The notes below the pieces were generated by a model. It was given only the letters and a program-made list of their open reading frames with translations, was not told the DNA's origin and did no database searches. DNA of 64,000 nucleotides from an uncultured Lachnospiraceae bacterium (GTDB lineage Bacteria; Bacillota; Clostridia; Lachnospirales; Lachnospiraceae). Location of the stretch: NCBI GenBank assembly GCA_947629385.1, contig CANRDO010000006.1, positions 1 through 64,000 of the forward strand, read 5' to 3'. The first letter of the stretch is position 1, and every line of letters begins with the position of its first letter. A program made the translations under genes and the position numbers. Positions 42,674-51,221 of this stretch are shown in pieces.

Positions 42674-44184
42674 GGATACTGATCGTAGAAGATGAGGTGA
42701 AGATCAGGACGGGAATGTCACGACTCATATCGGAGCATACGGAGCATACGGTCGTCGGCGAAGCCAGAAACGGAAAGGAAGGGCTGGAGTTGATCCGCAG
42801 CCTGCGCCCGGAGCTGGTCATCTCGGATATCCGTATGCCAGTGATGGGAGGTCTTGAGATGCTGGAAGAGGTAAAGCGGCTCGGCATCCGTTGTCATTTC
42901 ATTGTCCTGAGCGGCTACTCGGAATTCGAATACGCACAGAAGGCTCTGCGGTACGGTGTGGACGATTATCTTTTAAAGCCGCTGGCTCCGGAAGACGTTA
43001 CCTCGTTGCTCGATAAGATTCAGGCAAAGATAGACGAGGAGACACAGATTACCGCGCAGAGCACGGAAGGGCTGCTGCGGGAGCTGATCCTGGGGATTCG
43101 GACAGGGACACAGCGCGACTACGGGGTATTGAGGAAGGAGGCTTCGCTCTCTGAGACAGAGCCGCTCTTTCTGGTGGCCGGCTTTCTGGCGGATGTCGAT
43201 ACCTCTTACTTTGAGGTATTGGAGGAGCGTCTGGAGCGGATAAGAGAATTGTATTCGGAATACATTTTCCTTTTCACGGTGCTTGAAAATACCAGAGAAG
43301 TATTCTGTCTGATTCAGGGAGAACTGACGGAGGAGGAACTGTGCGCGCTGCTGCAGCGAAGACTGTACCGCGGATTATCCTCGGAGGATATGCCGGTGTG
43401 GACGTTGCAGGGTCTTGAAAACCTGCAAAGGCTTGGGAAGGCAGGAGAAGAGCTGCGCGGCCGTTACCTTTATGGCATGGTCTTTGGCTATCACGTTGTG
43501 ATCACCGAGAAGATGGTGCAGTCGTTCGAGGAAAAGCCATACCAGTACCCGGCACAGCTGGAAGGACGTGTGCGCGTGTCGGTCTGTCAAGGGTCGGAGC
43601 AGAACCTTGAGAAGGATGCGGAAGCTTTTATGGATTATGTGCGGCATATGGGCTGCAACCCGGGATATTTTCGAAAGGCTTATACAAAGTTGCTTGCCTG
43701 CATCGAGAACGTTTGCGGGGAGGTAAATCCGGAGGCCGCCCGGCAGATACAAAGCCGTGATCTGTTAAAGACCGTTTCGGATGCGGTAACGATTGGAGCG
43801 CTGGAGCGAAGCCTTCGAAAGGCGATTGAGATTGTTCTGTCCACAAGGGACAGGCGGGAGGATATCCGAAATTATACGATCCGCCGTGCGATCAATTTCA
43901 TCCGGGAGCATTATATGGAGAATATTTCGCTGGAGCTGCTGGCAGATCACCTTGAGATCACTCCGGAGTATCTGAGCACATTGTTCAATAAAGAGATGGG
44001 ATTGAATTTTACTACGTTCCTGAAGCAGTTTCGCATCAGCCATGCGAAGCGGCTGTTGAAGGGGACCGACAAGAAAATATATGAGATAGCGAATGAGGTC
44101 GGATACAACGATCCGAAATATTTCAACAGAGTTTTCAAGGAAGAAGTGGGTGTATCGCCGGGAGATTATCGGCAGGTAAAGTGA
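42670..44184 (+). CDS. YesN/AraC-family response regulator
   Basis: The 504-residue regulator has an N-terminal receiver domain with the acidic pair (VEDE), the phosphorylated Asp in VISDIRMPVMGG at about residue 54 and the conserved Lys in LLKPL. A 250-residue linker follows, then a C-terminal AraC-type double helix-turn-helix (ISLELLADHLEITPEYLSTLFNKE, GYNDPKYFNRVFKEEVGVSP). It should bind direct repeats next to weak -35 sites, such as the TCCAC/TAGAAT layout at 40779 and 45516. Confidence 0.94.
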   Translation: MRILIVEDEVKIRTGMSRLISEHTEHTVVGEARNGKEGLELIRSLRPELVISDIRMPVMGGLEMLEEVKRLGIRCHFIVLSGYSEFEYAQKALRYGVDDYLLKPLAPEDVTSLLDKIQAKIDEETQITAQSTEGLLRELILGIRTGTQRDYGVLRKEASLSETEPLFLVAGFLADVDTSYFEVLEERLERIRELYSEYIFLFTVLENTREVFCLIQGELTEEELCALLQRRLYRGLSSEDMPVWTLQGLENLQRLGKAGEELRGRYLYGMVFGYHVVITEKMVQSFEEKPYQYPAQLEGRVRVSVCQGSEQNLEKDAEAFMDYVRHMGCNPGYFRKAYTKLLACIENVCGEVNPEAARQIQSRDLLKTVSDAVTIGALERSLRKAIEIVLSTRDRREDIRNYTIRRAINFIREHYMENISLELLADHLEITPEYLSTLFNKEMGLNFTTFLKQFRISHAKRLLKGTDKKIYEIANEVGYNDPKYFNRVFKEEVGVSPGDYRQVK

Positions 44185-44215
44185 AGGCAGCGCTGGGAAA
44201 GACATCAGGCAAAAA

Positions 44216-44235
44216 GGTGATGTGGACACATCACC
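44216..44235 (+). other. Hairpin between the response regulator and lipoprotein genes
   Basis: GGTGATGTG and CACATCACC form a perfect 9-bp stem with a two-base loop as written, so the real loop is larger. There is no T-run. It may act in mRNA processing or stability. Confidence 0.4.
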
Positions 44236-44302
44236 GCGCCGATTCCGCCGGATTGCCAGGCAAAGCAGGGCCGGGCGACACCCGGGTACGGAGGAAATTG
44301 GA

Positions 44303-45505
44303 ATGAAGAAAGCAGGAATTGTGTTGCTCCTTTTGAGCTCGGTTATTCTTGGCGCGTGCGGAAGGGGAGAATCCGGAGAACATCCGACAGAGCGCGAGCA
44401 AGCCGAAAAAATTGTAATCTGGGCGTACTATGAGACGCAAGCACAGAGAGTCGGGTTGGATACGCTGATACGGGACTTCAACCAGTCGCAAAATGAGTAT
44501 CTGGCCTCTTGGGAGTACGTTCCCATGACTGGTTTTAACAAGGGTCTGTCCTCGGCCTACACGGAAAATGAACTTCCGGATATGGCGATTCTGGACAACC
44601 CGGATATGCCGGCGCTCATTCAGCTTGGTCTGTTTGAGGATATCACAGAGCAGGCCGGAGGATGGAATCTGACAGAGGAGTATTATGGGTCGATCGTAGA
44701 CACCCTGACCTATGAGGGGCGGTATTACGGAATCCCGTTCAACTGCAACAGCACGGCCCTCATTTACAACAGAGACCTCCTGGATGAGAAGGAGCTGGAG
44801 CCGCCGTCCTCTTGGGAGGAGCTGCGTGAAACGGCCCGCATACTTACCAAAGCGGACAGAAGCGGGTTCGCGATGTGCGGGATTGAAGGAGAACAGGGGG
44901 CGTTTCAGATCCTTCCCTGGATCCTGGCGGCGGGCGAGAATCCACAGTCACTCGGCGGCGAAGCGACGAAGGAGGCATATGAATTTTTGCAGTCACTGCT
45001 CGAGGACGGAAGCATGTCCGGAAACTGCATTAATCTGACACAGACGGATCTCTCGCTCGAATTTGCCGAAGGGCGCGCAGCCATGATTCAGAATGGACCA
45101 TGGGCGTTTCCGGTACTCGACGAGGCCGGTATTAACTACGGGATCATCCCGATTCCGGGAAAAGAGCCGGCAAACGCGGTAGTCGGAGGAGAAAATATCG
45201 GTATACTGAAAGGCAAAAATCTGGAGGGTTCTCTCGCATTCCTGCGTTTCTGCATGGAAGGAGACGCTCTGACAGACTTCTGCCGGGAGGCCAGTGTTCT
45301 TCCGGCGAAGGTTTCGGCGGCACAGGAAAGCGCTGCGGAAAATGAAAAGCTGGAGGTCTTTGAGCAGCAGATGCGCACGGCGATCACGAGAACTTCGATT
45401 CCGCAGTGGGCCTCCATATCGCAGAAGCTGACGGACGGGTTGTATCGGCTTGTATCCCGTGAGTCGACGCCGGAGCAGATCGCGGCAGGGATTCGGAAAA
45501 ATTGA
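44303..45505 (+). CDS. Sugar-binding lipoprotein encoded with the YesMN system
   Basis: The 400-residue protein is a family 1 solute-binding protein for sugars with a clear lipobox (VILGAC at residues 12-17). It is a paralogue of the next gene: both read VIW-Y-ET-AQ, then L-P-D/P-D-I with LD and IQLGLF, then YGIPFNCNSTALIYN against YGIPFATNCTALYYN. ATG 44303 follows GGAGGAA by six bases. Its place behind the kinase and regulator, before the promoter of the transport operon, suggests either a second capture protein or a periplasmic-type partner of the YesM sensor. That role is inferred. Confidence 0.9.
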   Translation: MKKAGIVLLLLSSVILGACGRGESGEHPTEREQAEKIVIWAYYETQAQRVGLDTLIRDFNQSQNEYLASWEYVPMTGFNKGLSSAYTENELPDMAILDNPDMPALIQLGLFEDITEQAGGWNLTEEYYGSIVDTLTYEGRYYGIPFNCNSTALIYNRDLLDEKELEPPSSWEELRETARILTKADRSGFAMCGIEGEQGAFQILPWILAAGENPQSLGGEATKEAYEFLQSLLEDGSMSGNCINLTQTDLSLEFAEGRAAMIQNGPWAFPVLDEAGINYGIIPIPGKEPANAVVGGENIGILKGKNLEGSLAFLRFCMEGDALTDFCREASVLPAKVSAAQESAAENEKLEVFEQQMRTAITRTSIPQWASISQKLTDGLYRLVSRESTPEQIAAGIRKN

Positions 45506-45515
45506 TTTAAATATG

Positions 45516-45568
45516 TCCACCTTTCTTAAATTATTAGAATTACGCACGGAAATGTCCTCCCTTATAAT
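45516..45568 (+). promoter_or_regulatory. Promoter with putative YesN box, sugar transporter operon
   Basis: TCCAC (45516-45520), 14 bases, TAGAAT (45535-45540), 22 bases, TATAAT (45563-45568). The -35 position is TTACGC, weak. Layout and spacing equal those at 40779-40831. Confidence 0.6.
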
Positions 45569-45616
45569 AAGATCAGCATCAGGAACTGAAAACTTATTAT
45601 CAAAGGAGGATTTTCT

Positions 45617-46834
45617 ATGAACATCAAAAAGGTGTTGTCGGCGGGGCTCGTCGCGGCTGCAATGTGTGCAATGACAGTCGGTTCGGCATCGGCGGCAGAG
45701 AAGAAGGAAGTTGTCATCTGGGATTATTTTGAGACAGATGCCCAGAAAGCAATGATGGAGAGCCTGATCGAAGGGTTCAACGCATCCCAGGACGAGTTCA
45801 CCGCCTCTCATGTATACGTTCCATTTGCGGACTATGAGAAGCAGCTTACACTCGGCATCGCTTCCGGCGAGGTGCCGGATATCGTAATCCTTGACGGGTG
45901 CGATATGGCTTCGTTCATCCAGCTCGGCCTGTTCGGTGACGTCTCCGATGCGGAGATCAACTGGGACGAGTATATTGCAGGCCCGCTTGAGTCCACGATG
46001 ATGGACGGAAAGCACTACGGCATTCCGTTTGCGACAAACTGCACGGCTCTGTACTACAATAAGGATATGTTTGACGCGGCAGGCATCGCGTATCCGGATG
46101 AGAATACGACCTGGGACGATTTCCGCGAGATGGCGAAGGCCCTGACCAAGGACGGCGTATACGGCTTCGGCAATGCGGCGACCAATACCGATGAGGGTAC
46201 ATTCCAGTGCCTGCAGTGGATCTACACGGCGGGCGGCTCCTACCTTGACATTGAGAGCGGCGTGGACGCCTACAAGCTGATGCAGGAGATGATCGAGGAA
46301 GGCTCCTGGACGAAGGAGTGCGTGAACTGGACGCAGTCTGACGTGAACAACAACTTCATGGCGGGTAATATTGCAATGCAGCAGAACGGTCCGTGGCAGA
46401 TTCCGGGCATCGAGGCGAACGCTCCGGATCTCAATTACGGCGTGACTGTGCTTCCGAAGAAGGATGCGGAGTCCGGACAGGCGACCTCCATCCTCGGCGG
46501 CGAGAACATGGGTGTGGTGAACAAGGACGATATGTCCGGCGCGAAGGCGTTCCTGCAGTACTATGATCAGACGGACGTCATGGTAGAGGCGATGAAGCAG
46601 TACGGCTCCTATCCTCCGAAGACAGAGGCAGCGAAGGATTCCTACTGGACCGATGATCCGATCCAGAAAGCTTTCCTGACTCAGATCGAGACCTCCATTC
46701 CGAGAGGACCGAGCGCATCCTGGCCGTCCTACTCCGCAGCGATCCAGACGGGCTTCCAGGAGGTTATGACCTCCGCGAAGACGCCGGAGCAGGCAGCAGC
46801 GGATACGCAGGCAGCGGTGGAAGCGGTAGAGTAA
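45617..46834 (+). CDS. Sugar ABC transporter substrate-binding protein
   Basis: The 405-residue family 1 binding protein is the first gene of the transport operon. The signal peptide ends at ASA-AEKK; no lipobox is present, unlike its paralogue upstream. The product has conserved binding-protein features (ILDGCDMASFIQLGLF, NGPWQIPGIEANAPDLNYG). AAAGGAGG lies just upstream. The substrate is probably an arabinose-containing oligosaccharide, inferred from the GH127 enzyme at the end of the operon. Confidence 0.92.
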   Translation: MNIKKVLSAGLVAAAMCAMTVGSASAAEKKEVVIWDYFETDAQKAMMESLIEGFNASQDEFTASHVYVPFADYEKQLTLGIASGEVPDIVILDGCDMASFIQLGLFGDVSDAEINWDEYIAGPLESTMMDGKHYGIPFATNCTALYYNKDMFDAAGIAYPDENTTWDDFREMAKALTKDGVYGFGNAATNTDEGTFQCLQWIYTAGGSYLDIESGVDAYKLMQEMIEEGSWTKECVNWTQSDVNNNFMAGNIAMQQNGPWQIPGIEANAPDLNYGVTVLPKKDAESGQATSILGGENMGVVNKDDMSGAKAFLQYYDQTDVMVEAMKQYGSYPPKTEAAKDSYWTDDPIQKAFLTQIETSIPRGPSASWPSYSAAIQTGFQEVMTSAKTPEQAAADTQAAVEAVE

Positions 46835-46850
46835 GCAAGGCATGAAATGA

Positions 46851-46887
46851 GGGTGCTCCAAAAGGCAACGAGGGGAGCACCCTTTTC
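46851..46887 (+). terminator. Intraoperonic terminator between binding protein and permeases
   Basis: GGGTGCTCC (46851-46859) pairs with GGAGCACCC (46874-46882), then TTTTC. It is probably leaky and sets the binding protein in excess. Confidence 0.8.
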
Positions 46888-46905
46888 TATAGAGGGAGGC
46901 GGAAA

Positions 46906-47817
46906 ATGAAAAGGCGAAGGAAACTGAACAGCGGGGCAAAGATGGGCTTCCTCTTTGCGCTGCCGGCAGCAATCTATATGCTGGTATTCATCGGCTATCC
47001 GATGATCCAGAACCTGATCTTGAGTCTGAAAAACGTGGATGTATACACGTTTGCGCAGCCTGCAAATCAGAAATTTGTGGGCTTTCAGAACTATATCGAG
47101 CTGTTTACAAACAAAAATTCCATCCTGAGCAAGGCGATTATAAACACGCTGATCTTTACGGTCGGCTCGATCTTTTTTCAGTTTATCATCGGTTTCGGGC
47201 TGGCGCTTCTGTTCAATAAGAAATTCCCCGGATGCTCGTTCTTCCGCGGCGTGACGATGATCTCCTGGCTTCTGCCGGTCACGGTCGCCGGACTTCTTTT
47301 TAAGTTCATGTTCGCAAGCTCCGGCGGTATCATCAACCAGTTTCTGATGGCGCTCGGCATTTTCAACAAGCCGCTGGACTGGCTGCTTCAGCCGCGTTCC
47401 GCGATGGTCGCGATCATTGTCGCGAACATTTGGATCGGCATTCCGTTCAACATGATGCTTCTGATCACCGGGCTGACGACGATCCCGGCGGACGTTTACG
47501 AGAGCTGTAATCTGGACGGAGCGAATAAGGTACAGACATTGTTCATGATCACGATCCCGATGATCAAGCCGGCTATCATGTCGGTGCTGACGCTGGGCTT
47601 TGTGTACACGTTCAAAGTGTTCGATCTTGTCTGGGTGATGACAAAGGGCGGCCCGATCAATTCGACAGAGCTGGTGTCCACCTACGCATATCGGCTTTCC
47701 TTCGAGGAATTTCAGTTCAGCAAAGGCGCGGCGGCGGCCAACGTGCTGTTTCTGATCCTTCTCGTCGTGGGCATTTTCTACATCAAATTAATCAATGAAG
47801 AGGAGGAGATCATGTGA
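46906..47817 (+). CDS. Sugar ABC transporter permease (MalF/UgpA type)
   Basis: The 303-residue permease has six hydrophobic helices and the EAA loop PADVYESCNLDGANKVQTLFMITIPMIKPA (in part), with the start GFLFALPAAIYMLVFIGYPMI typical of the MalF/LacF group. It overlaps the second permease by one base. No ATPase gene is in the locus. Confidence 0.93.
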   Translation: MKRRRKLNSGAKMGFLFALPAAIYMLVFIGYPMIQNLILSLKNVDVYTFAQPANQKFVGFQNYIELFTNKNSILSKAIINTLIFTVGSIFFQFIIGFGLALLFNKKFPGCSFFRGVTMISWLLPVTVAGLLFKFMFASSGGIINQFLMALGIFNKPLDWLLQPRSAMVAIIVANIWIGIPFNMMLLITGLTTIPADVYESCNLDGANKVQTLFMITIPMIKPAIMSVLTLGFVYTFKVFDLVWVMTKGGPINSTELVSTYAYRLSFEEFQFSKGAAAANVLFLILLVVGIFYIKLINEEEEIM

Positions 47818-48653
47818 TGGGCAAAAAAGAAAAACGCAGCAGGATCATTGCATTTATTTTCGGCGCGGCAATTTTTGTCGTTTTTATCTTTCCTCTTTAC
47901 TGGATGGTAGTCACAGCTCTGAAGACGCAGGTGGAGATTTTCGAGATCCCGACGCCGCTTTGGCCGAGAGACCTTACGCTGGAGCCGTTCAAGGATCAGA
48001 TCTCCGCGTCGAGCGATACGCTGCGCGGTTTCAAGAACAGCGCGATTATCGCGATCGGCGCAACCGCAATCTCCACCGTGCTGGCAATCCCGGCGGCGTA
48101 TGGACTGGCGAGGTTCCGCTTTAAGGCGAAGAAGGCGCTGATCCTGTTCTTTCTGATCACGCAGATGCTTCCGTCCACGCTGGTGCTGACCTCCCTGTAC
48201 ATTATGTTTTCGAAGGTCAAGCTGCTGAACACCTACTGGGCGCCGATCCTGGCGGACGCTACGCTCGGCATTCCGTTCAGCATTATCATCCTGCGCACGT
48301 ACTTCCTCTCGATCCCGAAGGAACTGGATGAGGCGGCGAACATTGATGGCTGCGGATACTGGAAATCCTTTTTTCTGATCATGCTTCCGATCGCCAAGCC
48401 GGGCGTGATCGTCGCGGCGGTGTTCTCGTTCGTGTACGCGTGGGGCGATCTGATCTATGGTATCACATTCATCACGAACCCGACGATGCGGCCGATCACG
48501 TCCAGCATCTACAATTACGTGCAGCAGTATCAGACACTCTGGAACTCGACGATGGCGTTCGGTATCATCGCGATTTCCCCGGTGGTGCTGATCTTCATCT
48601 TCATGCAGAAGTACATCGTCAGCGGACTGACCAACGGCGCGGTCAAGGCGTAG
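47817..48653 (+). CDS. Sugar ABC transporter permease (MalG/UgpE type)
   Basis: The 278-residue partner permease has six helices, the start FPLYWMVVTALKT of the MalG group and the EAA loop PKELDEAANIDGCGYWKSFF. ATG 47817 is used; GTG 47814 overlaps the previous stop. GGAGGAG lies about nine bases upstream. It pairs with the upstream permease and needs an ATPase from elsewhere, such as MsmK. Confidence 0.93.
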   Translation: MGKKEKRSRIIAFIFGAAIFVVFIFPLYWMVVTALKTQVEIFEIPTPLWPRDLTLEPFKDQISASSDTLRGFKNSAIIAIGATAISTVLAIPAAYGLARFRFKAKKALILFFLITQMLPSTLVLTSLYIMFSKVKLLNTYWAPILADATLGIPFSIIILRTYFLSIPKELDEAANIDGCGYWKSFFLIMLPIAKPGVIVAAVFSFVYAWGDLIYGITFITNPTMRPITSSIYNYVQQYQTLWNSTMAFGIIAISPVVLIFIFMQKYIVSGLTNGAVKA

Positions 48654-48668
48654 GCACAGGAGGGGACT

Positions 48669-50609
48669 ATGAGACTGCATTCTCTTGATTTGAAGGAAAT
48701 CAGGATCCGCGACAGCTTCTGGACAAAGCATGTGGATCTGGTGCGAAATGTGATCATTCCCTATCAGTGGGAGGCGATGAACGACCGGATTCCGGACGCG
48801 GAGTCCAGCCACTGCCTGGAGAATTTCCGGATCGCGGCGGGCAGGACGCAGGGAAAATTTTACGGAGCTGTCTTTCAGGACACCGACGTCGCGAAATGGC
48901 TGGAGGCCGTGGGCTTTTCCCTGGCCTGCTATCCGGATGAGAAGCTTGAGAAAACCGCGGATGAAGTGATCGACCTGATCGCTGAGGCGCAGCAGGAGGA
49001 CGGCTATATCAACACCTACTTTACGATTGAAAAGCCGGAGGCTCGATGGAGCGATCTTTGCGAGGGTCATGAGCTTTACACGGCGGGACATCTGATGGAG
49101 GCGGCAGTGGCGTACTGCCAGGGCACGGGAAAGCGGAAATTCCTGGATTGTATGTGCCGTTTTGCGGATCTTCTGTGCGAGACGTTTGGCGCAGAGGATG
49201 GAAAGATTCACGGGTATCCGGGGCACGAGGAGGTAGAGATCGGGCTGATCAAGCTTTGGCGTGCGACGGGACGGGAAAAGTATCTGAATCTGGCAAAGTA
49301 TTTCGTCGACGCAAGAGGAGTGGGAGAAAACTACTTCCTCGCGGAGATGCGCAGACCCGGTTACAAGCTGATCTTCCCGGAATTCGCGGATTATACGCCG
49401 GAGTACTCCCAGTCCCATCTGCCGGTGCGGCGGCAGACGACCGCGGAGGGCCATGCGGTGCGCGCCGTATACCTCTACTGCGCGATGGCGGATCTGGCCG
49501 AGGCGTATCACGATGAGGAGCTGCTGCGTGCCTGCGAGACGCTCTGGGAGAACATAACGCAGAAACGCATGTATATTACCGGGAGCATCGGTTCGTCCGG
49601 GATCCTGGAGCGCTTTACGACGGACTATGATCTGCCCAACGAGTATAATTATTCCGAAAGCTGCGCGTCGATCGGGCTGGCACTGTTCGGACTTCGCATG
49701 AATCAGATCACCCGGGACGCGAAATATATCGACGTCGTGGAGCGGGCGCTGTATAATACGGTTCTCGCCGGCGTCGCGCTGGATGGAAAGAGCTTCTTCT
49801 ATGTAAATCCGCTTGAGGTATGGCCGCCCGCATGCATGGACGGCACATCGAAAAAGCATGTAAAGCCGGTGCGACAGAAATGGTTCGGCGTAGCCTGCTG
49901 TCCTCCGAACATTGCCAGAACACTGGCGTCTCTCGGACAGTATATTTACGGAGCGGATGAGGAGCGAAAGGCGCTGTATGTGAACCTGTTTATTTCGAAT
50001 GAGAGCAAGATCCCGTTGGGGGATGCATGTGTGCAGGTGAAGCTTGAGACGGAGTTTCCGCTGAAAAATTATGTGAGCCTGAAGCTGGACGCTGTTCCGA
50101 AAGACGGAATGGAAGTATATCTCCGAATGCCGGACTACGCGAGGAATTTTGCAGTCTATGTGGATGAAAGGCTGTGTGAGACAAAAGCGGAGCGCGGCTA
50201 TGTGTGTGTGAAGACAAGGCGGGACTGCGGGATTTGCGTACAGTTTGACGCTCCGGCGAGATTTGTTTACGCGAACCCGGAGGTGCGCGCCGATATCGGA
50301 AAAGTGGCGATCATGCGCGGCCCGCTCGTGTACTGCCTGGAAGAGACAGACAACGGAGAAAATCTTTCAGGTATCCTGATCGATACGACAGAGGAACTTG
50401 AGGAGGAACGCTCAGAGCTCTTCGGCGGCGTCATGGTCGTAAAGGCAAAGGGCAGGCGGATAGCCGGAACACATGAGGGCGAAAGCCTGTACAGCGGGCA
50501 AAAGCCAAAGCTTGAAGAGACCAGTCTTACCGCGGTTCCATATCCTTACTGGGGGAACCGGGGCAAGGGAGAGATGCTTGTCTGGATCCGCGAACTCCAT
50601 ATGATTTAG
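48669..50609 (+). CDS. GH127 beta-L-arabinofuranosidase
   Basis: GH127 enzymes remove terminal beta-L-arabinofuranose, for example from hydroxyproline-linked arabinans of plant cell walls. The 646-residue product keeps the active site of Bifidobacterium HypBA1: Glu314 in GILERF (acid/base), Glu330 and Cys332 in SESCAS, and Cys410-Cys411 in ACCPPN (zinc ligands; Cys410 the nucleophile). The 16-residue gap between the two Glu matches HypBA1. No signal peptide is present, so it acts on imported oligosaccharides. AGGAGGGG precedes ATG 48669. It is the last gene of the transporter operon. Confidence 0.93.
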   Translation: MRLHSLDLKEIRIRDSFWTKHVDLVRNVIIPYQWEAMNDRIPDAESSHCLENFRIAAGRTQGKFYGAVFQDTDVAKWLEAVGFSLACYPDEKLEKTADEVIDLIAEAQQEDGYINTYFTIEKPEARWSDLCEGHELYTAGHLMEAAVAYCQGTGKRKFLDCMCRFADLLCETFGAEDGKIHGYPGHEEVEIGLIKLWRATGREKYLNLAKYFVDARGVGENYFLAEMRRPGYKLIFPEFADYTPEYSQSHLPVRRQTTAEGHAVRAVYLYCAMADLAEAYHDEELLRACETLWENITQKRMYITGSIGSSGILERFTTDYDLPNEYNYSESCASIGLALFGLRMNQITRDAKYIDVVERALYNTVLAGVALDGKSFFYVNPLEVWPPACMDGTSKKHVKPVRQKWFGVACCPPNIARTLASLGQYIYGADEERKALYVNLFISNESKIPLGDACVQVKLETEFPLKNYVSLKLDAVPKDGMEVYLRMPDYARNFAVYVDERLCETKAERGYVCVKTRRDCGICVQFDAPARFVYANPEVRADIGKVAIMRGPLVYCLEETDNGENLSGILIDTTEELEEERSELFGGVMVVKAKGRRIAGTHEGESLYSGQKPKLEETSLTAVPYPYWGNRGKGEMLVWIRELHMI

Positions 50610-50618
50610 GGAAGAGAA

Positions 50619-50662
50619 AAGGCGGCCCGCGGCAGATCCAAACTGTGAAGGCCGTCTTTTTT
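50619..50662 (+). terminator. Intrinsic terminator of the sugar operon
   Basis: AAGGCGGCC (50619-50627) pairs with GGCCGTCTT (50650-50658) with one G-U pair, followed by TTTTTT. Confidence 0.8.
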
Positions 50663-50709
50663 GCGCCCATTTTCTGTTGATCTACTTTACACAAAATGGA
50701 AGTCCGCCG

Positions 50710-50738
50710 TTGCAAATGTGAGATTCTGGTGATATACT
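50710..50738 (+). promoter_or_regulatory. Sigma-A promoter upstream of the structured element and gpmI
   Basis: TTGCAA (50710-50715), 17-bp spacer, TATACT (50733-50738). Transcription would start near 50745, within the left inverted repeat. Confidence 0.65.
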
Positions 50739-50739
50739 G

Positions 50740-51198
50740 TTCGTGTTTAGTTCACTACAAGTTTTTCATATTGGCTACCCGGACGCCCTGCAAGGGCTTG
50801 CAATGTCAGGGCAGACCCGCTCGCGCTTAATCGGGCACGCAGCGGTGCATAAGTTCGCTTGCGCTCACTAAGCACCGGCGGCCCTCAATGATCTGCCCTG
50901 ACACAGCAAGTCCCTTCTGCCGGGCTGTGCGTTGAATTACGAAACGAAACAGCCTGCGATGGGCTGTCGGTGTTCCGCGCGCAAACGATAGGCAGTTCGA
51001 CGCAGGATTCGCGAGCATAGCGACAGCTGTCGGAGCATGTCTGAGCGAAGCGAGTTTGCGGAGACAGCTGTCCATAGGCGGCGCCCTAAAGGACTAGCTT
51101 CGCGTCGCAGCCGAATCAAGGAGAACAACGTGTTTGCGGCGGAACATCCGCAGACAGAGCACGCGTTCGGATTACACTTTAAGTGAACTATACACGAA
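50740..51198 (+). other. 459-bp structured element with terminal inverted repeats (MITE or large structured RNA)
   Basis: The ends 50740-50761 and 51177-51198 are inverted repeats matching at 19 of 22 positions (TTCGTGT, then TAGTTCACT). Inside are many nested stems: a perfect 12-bp TGTCAGGGCAGA (50804-50815) with TCTGCCCTGACA (50892-50903), extended by GGGCTTGC/GCAAG-CCC; GGTGC/GCACC (50844-50876); CAGCC/GGCTG (50950-50966); two copies of the palindrome GACAGCTGTC (51022, 51063); and TGTTTGCGG/CCGCAGACA (51131-51156). No credible gene lies in it. It is either a mobile miniature element or a folded RNA leader of gpmI. Confidence 0.7.
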
Positions 51199-51221
51199 TA
51201 CTTAGATCGAGGAGAATGAAC

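Noticed and set aside
47778..49859. Long minus-strand open frame (693 codons) antisense to the permease and GH127 genes
   Set aside because: Same reason: it mirrors the codon bias of the plus-strand genes and has no start signal or motif.
50827..51128. Minus-strand open frames inside the structured element upstream of gpmI
   Set aside because: They are short, Arg/Ser/Leu-rich, lack a Shine-Dalgarno and follow the palindromes; they look like by-products of the repeats.
50740..51198. Complete insertion sequence
   Set aside because: Terminal inverted repeats exist, but there is no transposase frame and no clear target-site duplication.
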